Below, piece after piece: positions 12,428 to 17,376 of a stretch of 21,131 bases of DNA. The first letter of the stretch is position 1. Every line of letters starts with the position of its first letter. Made by a program: the position numbers and the translations under genes. The notes under the pieces were generated by a model that was not told where the DNA came from, searched no databases, and saw only the letters and a list, made by a program, of their open reading frames with translations. Origin of the DNA: a virus; the IMG/VR virus record IMGVR_UViG_3300030108_005945, positions 13,582 to 34,712 of that record; one strand, written 5' to 3'.

Positions 12428-12435
12428 TATTTATA
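12428..12435 (-). promoter_or_regulatory. Late-type promoter word, perfect TATAAATA, before DUF1549/DUF1553
   Basis: Minus-strand TATAAATA (8/8 to the T4 late consensus) exactly five bases before the ATG at 12422. It is the only copy of the series with both perfect word and N5 spacing. Confidence 0.7.
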
Positions 12436-12453
12436 CGTCTTTAACGTAGAAAC

Positions 12454-12594
12454 CTACTTCTTTCTTCGTTTACAAGGACCGCCCTGTCCTCTATATTTTT
12501 TATGACCTTTAGAATTTCTAGAAATTCCTTGTCTAGTTTTCTTAGGTTTTCTATCACTTATCTTCCACGATGGTGTATTATTTTGTTTTGCCAT
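12454..12594 (-). CDS. Tiny basic protein, 46 aa
   Basis: ATG at 12594 to TAG at 12454, 46 residues, strongly basic: MAKQNNTPSWKISDRKPKK at the start and RNSKGHKKYRGQGGPCKRRKK at the end. The SKGHKKYRGQG pattern recalls small Lys/Arg-rich proteins in marine T4-like phages (memory only). It probably binds nucleic acid or another polyanion. It overlaps the 3' end of the gene at 12578 by 17 bases, in line with the tight packing of this strand. A TATATA lies just upstream on the minus strand but no TAAATA. The short length is the main doubt. Confidence 0.6.
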   Translation of the reverse strand: MAKQNNTPSWKISDRKPKKTRQGISRNSKGHKKYRGQGGPCKRRKK

Positions 12595-12778
12595 ATGTAT
12601 ATATTTTACCTTCTTCTGTTATTATTGCAACATCACCATTTTCATCCCAATACGCGCTTGCTGAGATATTTTTAGTAGATAACGCGTTAACTTTTTCTTG
12701 AGCTTCTAAAAATTTACGACCTGCGCTCTTTGCCCACATTTTAAGATCTTGTGGAAAGATGTATTCAAGATTCTCCAT
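12578..12778 (-). CDS. Small hypothetical protein, 66 aa
   Basis: A 66-residue soluble protein starting MENLEYIFPQDLKMWAKSAG. Its N-terminal half is helical (KFLEAQEKVNALSTK). The C-terminal half looks like a beta hairpin (SASAYWDENGDVAIITEEGKIYTYG). It overlaps the upstream gene by 14 bases and the downstream gene by 17 bases, indicating a coupled three-gene unit. No family was recognised and no catalytic motif is visible. Confidence 0.6.
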   Translation of the reverse strand: MENLEYIFPQDLKMWAKSAGRKFLEAQEKVNALSTKNISASAYWDENGDVAIITEEGKIYTYGKTK

Positions 12779-12983
12779 CTACTTCATCATAATGAAGACC
12801 ATCATTACCATTTTGCCCAATAATATCGATACGCTTTTCTGCTTCTGCTATCTCTTCTTCTGTTAAGTCATCGTAGATAATTTTATCCTCATATTCATCT
12901 TTTGAACCAAAAATAGCTTCGTAGTTATCACTATACTGTTTATAGGATACAGAAAGAGGTCGTGGTTTGTCTCCCTTACTCAT
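12765..12983 (-). CDS. Small acidic phage protein, MSKGDKPRP type, 72 aa
   Basis: A 72-residue acidic protein starting MSKGDKPRPLSVSYKQYSDNY with AIFG soon after. I associate the 'MSKGDxPRP...Y..NYD.IFG' pattern with a small conserved protein of many phages; its function is unknown. The rest is acidic and helical (DLTEEEIAEAEKRIDIIGQNG). TATAAT lies on the minus strand eight bases before the ATG, near an ATAGG...CCTAT inverted pair at 12983-13004, probably the unit's promoter. It heads the 12983-12454 cluster. Confidence 0.65.
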   Translation of the reverse strand: MSKGDKPRPLSVSYKQYSDNYEAIFGSKDEYEDKIIYDDLTEEEIAEAEKRIDIIGQNGNDGLHYDEVDGES

Positions 12984-13009
12984 AGGCTTATATTATAACC
13001 TATATTATG

Positions 13010-13264
13010 CTATTTGCTAGATGTAGGCTTAAAGTAAAGCTGCCTTTCAAGTTTTCTAAAGCGCGCATCAGAATGCCAAACTTCATCAGTTTGTGGAGTG
13101 TATACTCCCTCTTTACTTTGAATCGGTACTCCCTTCGACAGATTTAAGGTAGAAGGCTGATAGATGTTCAAGGTGCCGCTTTTCGTCGAGGAGCTCGTCC
13201 CGCAAGATGTCAGCCCGATCATTAGAATCGACATCGCCAGCAGTGCGTAATGTTTCAATTTCAT
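13010..13264 (-). CDS. Lipoprotein, candidate outer spanin (Rz1-like)
   Basis: An 84-residue lipoprotein. Residues 1-21 are a lipoprotein signal (MKLKHYALLAMSILMIGLTSCG) with a clear LTSC lipobox, so Cys21 would be lipidated. The mature part is short and polar (NIYQPSTLNLSKGVPIQSKEG) with a C-terminal charged helix (RFRKLERQLYFKP). Its first 152 bases lie in another frame inside the 3' part of the gene at 13113. A lipoprotein gene starting inside a small coiled-coil gene beside lysis genes is the classic Rz/Rz1 spanin layout. Spanins link and fuse the inner and outer membranes at lysis. The assignment rests on layout and lipobox; it is less proline-rich than many Rz1 proteins. Confidence 0.65.
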   Translation of the reverse strand: MKLKHYALLAMSILMIGLTSCGTSSSTKSGTLNIYQPSTLNLSKGVPIQSKEGVYTPQTDEVWHSDARFRKLERQLYFKPTSSK

Positions 13265-13385
13265 TTATTAATTTTTTCTGTTTATCTCTAGACTCAGTAA
13301 CTACGCGGTGATAATGCGTCTTATTCCTTAGCTCCAAGTAAGCAACTAAGGCTCGTAATACGCCTTTTATCAAACCACCAGCCAC
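13113..13385 (-). CDS. Small coiled-coil protein, candidate inner spanin (Rz-like)
   Basis: A 90-residue protein from a GTG six bases after the holin-like gene stop. The first 19 residues (MAGGLIKGVLRALVAYLEL) are moderately hydrophobic and could be a weak membrane anchor. Residues about 25-80 form charged helices (DKQKKLINEIETLRTAG, then ADILRDELLDEKRHLEHLSAFY). The lipoprotein gene at 13264 begins inside it in another frame. Together with the amidase and holin-like genes this suggests an i-spanin. Doubt: the N-terminal segment is short for a transmembrane helix, so it could instead be a peripheral lysis or structural protein. Confidence 0.5.
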   Translation of the reverse strand: MAGGLIKGVLRALVAYLELRNKTHYHRVVTESRDKQKKLINEIETLRTAGDVDSNDRADILRDELLDEKRHLEHLSAFYLKSVEGSTDSK

Positions 13386-13391
13386 GGTTAA

Positions 13392-13649
13392 TTATTTTTT
13401 AGTAGCTTTTTTAACAACATTAGAAACTGCATCTTTTACAGTCTCTTCAACTTTTTCTTCAACTACAGCTTTTGCTTTAGCCTTGCCGATGTTAAGTGCT
13501 AAAAACTCTACAACTTTGTAGATCTTAGATACCCAGCTTCCTTCTTTAGGAGTTGGGGTTGCAGCACAAAAAGCAGCAGCTGCAGCAATAATAGCTGCGA
13601 TTAAGCCAAACCATGGTTTGTCACTAATAAACTCAAGTATCATATCCAT
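13392..13649 (-). CDS. Holin-like membrane protein next to the amidase endolysin
   Basis: An 85-residue protein. Residues about 12-30 (WFGLIAAIIAAAAAFCAA) make one strong membrane helix; TPTPKEGSW follows, then a second, weaker hydrophobic helix (KIYKVVEFLALNIGKAK). The C-terminus is basic and Lys/Val-rich (VSNVVKKATKK). Small size, one or two membrane segments, charged C-terminus and divergence from the amidase gene 53 bases away fit a holin. It heads the minus-strand lysis unit, holin-like, i-spanin-like, o-spanin-like. GATAAATA lies five bases before the ATG, followed by CTTTTATGG, identical to the bases before the amidase start. An in-frame second Met (residue 3) leaves room for a dual start. 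Confidence 0.6.
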   Translation of the reverse strand: MDMILEFISDKPWFGLIAAIIAAAAAFCAATPTPKEGSWVSKIYKVVEFLALNIGKAKAKAVVEEKVEETVKDAVSNVVKKATKK

Positions 13650-13654
13650 AAAAG

Positions 13655-13662
13655 TATTTATC
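13655..13662 (-). promoter_or_regulatory. Late-type promoter word, GATAAATA, holin-like side
   Basis: A 7/8 match to TATAAATA on the minus strand, exactly five bases before the ATG at 13649. The 15 bases ATAAATACTTTTATG are the same as on the plus strand at 13691-13705. Confidence 0.65.
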
Positions 13663-13689
13663 TAAGCTATTACATTTTACAACTTTTTT

Positions 13690-13697
13690 AATAAATA
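13690..13697 (+). promoter_or_regulatory. Late-type promoter word, AATAAATA, amidase side
   Basis: A 7/8 match to TATAAATA, exactly five bases before ATG 13703. With the minus-strand copy it forms a mirrored divergent promoter pair in a 53-base gap. Confidence 0.65.
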
Positions 13698-13702
13698 CTT
13701 TT

Positions 13703-14443
13703 ATGGCACTTAAAGATACAACAAAGAAAATTCAAGAGGCTGTAGGAGCTACAGCAGATGGTATTTACGGTAAGAATACTGCGTTAAAAATTATAAGTAA
13801 GCTAGGATTTACTAAAGAAGAACTTACTAAAATTATTCAGAAAAAAACTGATTCTCTTCCAGATGGTGCTTATGGACCTAACACAGCAAAAACTATTTTA
13901 GAAGCGTTAGGCTTAAGTAAAGAACCCGCAGTGGTTCAGGTCGCATCAAGTGCCGTCGACGGAACATATCCAGAAATTAGTAAACCATCACCAAACATAT
14001 CTTCCTCAAAAATTAGACCTGAAGGGGTAGTACTTCACCACTCGTCGGGTTCATATGCAGGTTCAGTAAGTTGGATATGTCAATCAAAGTCGCAGGTATC
14101 ATATCACTGTCTTATAGATACTAATGGTGAAAGAACAGTTTTTGCTGATGATGATCGTCGGTGCTGGCATGCAGGTAAATCAAGTTTTAATGGCCGTACA
14201 AACTGTAATGGCTTTTTATTAGGTTTATCTTTTAGTGGTAATACGCATACAAGAGAGTTAACTGATGATGAAGTAGCTTCTGCAGTTGAATGGCTAGTCC
14301 CTAGATTCGAAAAGTGGGGGTGGCCAAAAGATCTTTCAACAGTAACAACACATAGAGAGATCTCACCAGGGAGAAAAGATGATCCGGATTCTCGTGCAGA
14401 AGACAAAATAAAGAGTGCATTAGAGGCTGCTTTTAATAAATAA
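13703..14443 (+). CDS. N-acetylmuramoyl-L-alanine amidase endolysin with N-terminal wall-binding repeats
   Basis: A 246-residue zinc amidase that cuts between MurNAc and the stem peptide. The N-terminus has two peptidoglycan-binding-like repeats at about 8-36 (ATADGIYGKNTALKI) and 43-71 (SLPDGAYGPNTAKTI). After a linker (72-105) comes an Amidase_2/PGRP domain: VVLHHSSG at 109-116, HCLIDTNG at 135-142, CWHAGKSSFNG at 154-164, and THREISPGRKDDP at 216-228. H112 or H113, H217 and the Asp at 226-227 are the probable zinc ligands; K225 is the usual catalytic Lys/Tyr position. No signal peptide, so release should need a holin, and a holin-like gene lies divergently next to it. The start is supported by AATAAATA five bases upstream. 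Confidence 0.9.
   Translation: MALKDTTKKIQEAVGATADGIYGKNTALKIISKLGFTKEELTKIIQKKTDSLPDGAYGPNTAKTILEALGLSKEPAVVQVASSAVDGTYPEISKPSPNISSSKIRPEGVVLHHSSGSYAGSVSWICQSKSQVSYHCLIDTNGERTVFADDDRRCWHAGKSSFNGRTNCNGFLLGLSFSGNTHTRELTDDEVASAVEWLVPRFEKWGWPKDLSTVTTHREISPGRKDDPDSRAEDKIKSALEAAFNK
14435..14442 (+). promoter_or_regulatory. Late-type promoter word, AATAAATA
   Basis: A 7/8 match to TATAAATA, exactly five bases before ATG 14448. It is built from the last codons and the stop of the amidase gene (AAT AAA TAA), so coding constraints contribute to it. Confidence 0.45.
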
Positions 14444-14447
14444 TTAT

Positions 14448-14648
14448 ATGATTAAAAGACTCACAGAAAGTAGTGTTAGGATATGTTGTGGGAAAGCTGG
14501 TTGTCCTGTCGTCGAAAAAATTGATGACGATCACTATAAAGTTACTGATGATGACGGTAATACAATTATTGTGAAGAAAGAAGAGCTTAAGCTTATGGGC
14601 GATGCAGTAAATACTATCGACGGTGACGAAGAGTTGCTTTGTGGCTGA
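14448..14648 (+). CDS. Small cysteine-containing phage protein, 66 aa
   Basis: A 66-residue acidic protein. The N-terminus ESSVRICCGKAGCPVVEKID has three cysteines in CC-x4-C, then a beta-rich part (HYKVTDDDGNTIIVKKEEL). The cysteines could bind a metal, but no full zinc-finger set is present; a fourth Cys lies at the C-terminus (LLCG). I recall similar 'RICCGK.GCP' small proteins in marine phages, function unknown. It starts five bases after AATAAATA and overlaps the following gene by about eight bases. Confidence 0.65.
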   Translation: MIKRLTESSVRICCGKAGCPVVEKIDDDHYKVTDDDGNTIIVKKEELKLMGDAVNTIDGDEELLCG

Positions 14649-14931
14649 TTTATTATTTTATACCTTTACTTCTTATGGACTCTGTTATATTTTAATGGAG
14701 GCAAAAATTTTTAATTTTGTTAGAGACAAAATTACTAAAATTAAATTCTTTAAGGATTTGTTAAACTGCTCTCTTTGCACAGGTTTCTGGACCGGTCTTA
14801 TCATAGGAACTTATGCTAGCAGTTACAATAATATTCTTTTTGCTTTGTATAGCAGTAGCAGTTGCTATCTTATCTATCTAGTTAATAGCATACTACTCAA
14901 CAAAGTATACCCTATTGAGAAAGAGAAATAA
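14641..14931 (+). CDS. DUF1360-like membrane protein
   Basis: I start at GTG 14641, overlapping the previous stop; an in-frame GTG at 14623 would add six residues. About 96 residues (MADLLFYTFTSYGLCYILMEAKI). The hallmark FFKDLLNCSLCTGFWTGLIIG (L-x-C-x-x-C-x-GFW-x-G) matches the DUF1360 family of small membrane proteins found in phages and Bacillus spores. There are hydrophobic segments at the N-terminus, at TGFWTGLIIGTYA, and near the C-terminus (YLIYLVNSILL), so two or three membrane passes. The two cysteines of CSLC may bind metal or form a disulfide. It overlaps the convergent gene at 14912 by 20 bases. Function unknown. Confidence 0.7.
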   Translation: MADLLFYTFTSYGLCYILMEAKIFNFVRDKITKIKFFKDLLNCSLCTGFWTGLIIGTYASSYNNILFALYSSSSCYLIYLVNSILLNKVYPIEKEK

Positions 14932-15280
14932 TATGCTCTTTTAATCTCGACAACTGTAAAACAGCATATTCCATACCATCTTCTTCTGCTTCTTCCATTA
15001 GCTGGTCGATCTTTTCTATAACATCTAAGTTAATAATTTCTGCAGCTTCAATCTCTTCATCTGCTATTATTGCTACGGTAGGTGTTTGATAATAACCTGC
15101 TTGCCCTGCATTATATTGTGAATAACCTCCTGCTCCCGGGTAACCAGTAGGTAGTTGACCCTTTCTATAAGAATAACCAGTAGGTGACATGTTAGCAGTG
15201 TATTTAGCATTAGGACCAGGATTATAATCTAACCCTCTATATCCTTCATATATTTTCTGTAACTCTTCAAAATCGTTCAC
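14912..15280 (-). CDS. Gly/Tyr-rich hypothetical protein, 122 aa
   Basis: GTG at 15280; 122 residues. The N-terminal MNDFEELQKIYEGYRG is helical and loosely like the LLEEAY-type N-termini elsewhere in the window. Residues about 18-68 are low-complexity and rich in G, Y, P, S and N (KGQLPTGYPGAGGYSQYN), probably disordered. The C-terminal half is acidic and helical (ADEEIEAAEIINLDVIEKI, then VLQLSRLKEHI). This hinge-plus-helix design resembles small phage structural or assembly proteins, but I cannot name a family. AATAAATA five bases upstream supports the GTG start. Tail-to-tail overlap with 14641 is 20 bases. Confidence 0.65.
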   Translation of the reverse strand: MNDFEELQKIYEGYRGLDYNPGPNAKYTANMSPTGYSYRKGQLPTGYPGAGGYSQYNAGQAGYYQTPTVAIIADEEIEAAEIINLDVIEKIDQLMEEAEEDGMEYAVLQLSRLKEHIISLSQ

Positions 15281-15285
15281 ATATA

Positions 15286-15293
15286 TATTTATT
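15286..15293 (-). promoter_or_regulatory. Late-type promoter word, AATAAATA
   Basis: Minus strand, 7/8 to TATAAATA, exactly five bases before the GTG at 15280. It decides between GTG 15280 and an out-of-frame ATG at 15282 followed at once by TGA. Confidence 0.55.
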
Positions 15294-15313
15294 GAAAAAA
15301 ATAAGTTTTACTA

Positions 15314-15319
15314 TATAAT
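15314..15319 (+). promoter_or_regulatory. TATAAT before the phosphoribosyltransferase gene
   Basis: TATAAT five bases before ATG 15325; no TAAATA and no AAGGAACT. It lies 21 bases from the divergent AATAAATA, so the 44-base gap seems to serve both strands with different promoter types. Confidence 0.4.
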
Positions 15320-15324
15320 AGGTT

Positions 15325-15762
15325 ATGGAAGTTTTAAAGTTTTCTTTTGATGAAATAAATGTTATGTCTCGGTTGTTAGGCTCAAGAGCTAAAGAGGGTA
15401 ACTTTACTCATATATTAGGCATTGGACGAGGTGGTTTAATACCCGGTACTATAATTAGTTATGAATTAGATTTACCGTTATTAACTTGTAATGTAAGCTC
15501 ATATATTGGTAAAGAAAAAAATGAAATAAAAGTTAATCATGATATTAAACTAAATCAATTTACAAAAGATAGTAAACTATTAGTTGTTGATGATATATGC
15601 GATACAGGTGAGACTGTAAAGTGGTTGAGTAACAGATTAACTTTAGCAGATATTGAACATTGTAGAGCTTGTATTTTTACAAAATTAAAGCATCGGGATT
15701 ACCTTAATTATTATGCAAGTGTTGTACCAGATGATAAGTGGATTGTTTTTCCGTGGGAATAG
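15325..15762 (+). CDS. Type I phosphoribosyltransferase, probably purine-type
   Basis: A 145-residue enzyme of the PRTase fold, which joins a base to PRPP. The PRPP-binding loop is LLVVDDICDTGETV at 85-98, an exact match to the family signature (hydrophobic-DD-hydrophobic-x-x-TG-x-T). GIGRGGLIPG at 32-41 is the N-terminal PPi-binding loop typical of xanthine-guanine (Gpt-like) enzymes. The C-terminus ends DDKWIVFPWE, also like Gpt proteins (W-x-x-FPWE). Substrate is therefore probably guanine or xanthine, by similarity. It heads the plus-strand unit leading to nrdB, nrdA and clpP and fits purine salvage feeding phage DNA synthesis; pyrophosphate it releases would be removed by the enzyme at 4762. 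Confidence 0.87.
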   Translation: MEVLKFSFDEINVMSRLLGSRAKEGNFTHILGIGRGGLIPGTIISYELDLPLLTCNVSSYIGKEKNEIKVNHDIKLNQFTKDSKLLVVDDICDTGETVKWLSNRLTLADIEHCRACIFTKLKHRDYLNYYASVVPDDKWIVFPWE

Positions 15763-15775
15763 ATTAATATAATAT

Positions 15776-16144
15776 ATGGCTAGCAGAAAAATTACGTGTT
15801 TAATAACTGGTAAGAGTTATACTTACAGTCAAGACTACTATGATAAAAAAGTAAGAGACTATACCGATGAAAATAATCTTAAAAAATATTTTATAACCCA
15901 GAAAGCTAAAAACTATCTCAATAAAGGTTATTCGATTCAAGAAATAAGAAATATATTAAATGTAAATGAGGAAGGAATTCCGGGCGCTGATTCTCAGGTG
16001 TTGGTAGAACTCATTGAGTTTCATAAGATTCAAGCTTCTCATACTGCAAAAAAAATATCAAATACTTTAAACTTTGCTACACATAAATCTGATCCAGAAG
16101 TTACTCATTTTATAAATAATATCAGAGACTATGAGCAAGACTAA
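15776..16144 (+). CDS. Conserved-looking phage hypothetical protein, 122 aa
   Basis: A 122-residue basic protein. The N-terminus MASRKITCLITGKSYTYSQDYY has a C-x-x-TG element and a strand pair. The middle is helical (LKKYFITQKAKNYLNKGYSIQEIRNIL), and residues about 70-122 are mixed helix with H and N. 'CLITGK.Y...DYY.KK' together with 'KKYF.T.KAK..L..GYS..EIR.IL' is a pattern I remember from T4-like marine phages next to nucleotide genes; the function is unknown. It lies 13 bases after the phosphoribosyltransferase gene and overlaps the next by 14 bases. TATAAT lies two bases upstream of the ATG, too close to drive it. Confidence 0.7.
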   Translation: MASRKITCLITGKSYTYSQDYYDKKVRDYTDENNLKKYFITQKAKNYLNKGYSIQEIRNILNVNEEGIPGADSQVLVELIEFHKIQASHTAKKISNTLNFATHKSDPEVTHFINNIRDYEQD

Positions 16145-16364
16145 ACAATTTATCGCACAGCAGGGCTCGAATACTACAGTAAAAATATTCGAAGCAGGAA
16201 CCGGACAATTATATAGAGTTATTACTGTTGGTGGTAATATAGTATCTCAACCTTACATAGCCGGCCACATACTAACTGTTACAGTTGAAGCAGCAGGAAA
16301 AAAGCATGTAAAGACTTTTGCTCTCCCACATGGTAGTTTACAAACCTCAATTCCAGTACAGTAA
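16131..16364 (+). CDS. Small beta-rich hypothetical protein, 77 aa
   Basis: A 77-residue protein starting MSKTKQFIAQQGSNTTVKIFE. It is mostly short beta strands (VKIFEAGTGQLYRVITVGGNIVS, then ILTVTVEAAGKKHVKTFALP), ending GSLQTSIPVQ, with no membrane segment or cysteine. It looks like a small beta sandwich or barrel unit. It overlaps the previous gene by 14 bases and precedes nrdB by 14 bases. Unknown function, but the tight spacing places it in the nrd transcription unit. Confidence 0.65.
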   Translation: MSKTKQFIAQQGSNTTVKIFEAGTGQLYRVITVGGNIVSQPYIAGHILTVTVEAAGKKHVKTFALPHGSLQTSIPVQ

Positions 16365-16367
16365 AGT

Positions 16368-16372
16368 AGGAG
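16368..16372 (+). promoter_or_regulatory. Shine-Dalgarno site of nrdB
   Basis: AGGAG six bases before ATG 16379. It is notable because most genes here lack a recognisable ribosome site and instead have a promoter word at that distance. Confidence 0.6.
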
Positions 16373-16378
16373 TATATA

Positions 16379-17362
16379 ATGGACGGGAGTACTATATTTA
16401 CGGAACAGCTATCTAGAAAGCCAAATCTATATCCTTGGACGGAACAATTTATAGAATCTATGCATAATGGATTTTGGACTGATAAAGAGTTTTCTTTTGC
16501 GTCAGACGTTCAACAATTTAAGACACAGCTTACTGATCAAGAAAGAGAGATTGTTGTAAGAGTATTATCTGCTATTGGTCAAATTGAAGTTGCTGTAAAA
16601 AGTTTTTGGGCTAAGTTAGGTGAAAATTTACCACACCCAGCACTTCAAGATTTAGGTTATGTTATGGCTAATACTGAAGTAATTCATAATAATGCTTATG
16701 AAAGACTTCTAACTGTACTTGATATGGAGGATATATTTGAGGAAAATCTTAAACTTGACTTTATTCAAGGACGAGTAAAGTATCTTAGAAAATACACACA
16801 TAAGTTTTATAGCAGTTCTAAAAAGCAATATTTATATGCTTTGACTCTTTTTACTTTATTTGTTGAGAATGTTTCTCTCTTTTCACAATTTTATGTTATA
16901 AACTGGTTTGCAAGATTTAAAAACGTGTTAAAAGATACTGATCAGCAAGTTAAATACACCCGAAATGAAGAAAATATTCATGCTTTAGTAGGTATTAAAA
17001 TTATAAACACTATACGCGAAGAACTACCAGAGCTATTTGATGATGAGTTAGAAGAACGCATAAGAGGAGAAGCTATTGAAGCATATAACTCAGAGGCTAA
17101 AATAGTTGATTGGATGATTAATGGTATTAAAGAGCCTGGTCTAGATGCTGATACTGTAAAAGAATTTATAAAGAATAGAATTAATTCTTCTCTTGAACAA
17201 ATTGGATTTAAACCCGTATTTGACGTTGATAATGAACTTCTAGAGGCTACAATGTGGTTTGAAGAAGAACTTCTTGGAAACAATATGACTGATTTCTTTC
17301 ATTCACGACCTGTTGAGTACTCTAAAAAGAGTCAGTCATTTGATGAAGATGATCTATTCTAG
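16379..17362 (+). CDS. nrdB: Class I ribonucleotide reductase, small (beta) subunit
   Basis: A 327-residue radical-generating subunit that makes dNTP synthesis possible together with the alpha subunit encoded next. Metal-site residues visible by family pattern: E70 (IGQIEVAV), E100 and H103 (TEVIHNNAY), E163 (LFVENVSLF), E198 and H201 (NEENIHAL). Y107, four residues after H103, is at the tyrosyl-radical position. The first ligand is Glu instead of the Asp of E. coli and mouse enzymes, a feature known in Chlamydia-type class Ic proteins, which however lack the tyrosine. The C-terminal SFDEDDLF is the acidic tail that docks on alpha. A clear AGGAG precedes the start. The nrdA gene follows after 14 bases. 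Confidence 0.94.
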   Translation: MDGSTIFTEQLSRKPNLYPWTEQFIESMHNGFWTDKEFSFASDVQQFKTQLTDQEREIVVRVLSAIGQIEVAVKSFWAKLGENLPHPALQDLGYVMANTEVIHNNAYERLLTVLDMEDIFEENLKLDFIQGRVKYLRKYTHKFYSSSKKQYLYALTLFTLFVENVSLFSQFYVINWFARFKNVLKDTDQQVKYTRNEENIHALVGIKIINTIREELPELFDDELEERIRGEAIEAYNSEAKIVDWMINGIKEPGLDADTVKEFIKNRINSSLEQIGFKPVFDVDNELLEATMWFEEELLGNNMTDFFHSRPVEYSKKSQSFDEDDLF

Positions 17363-17376
17363 AAGATTATATTATT

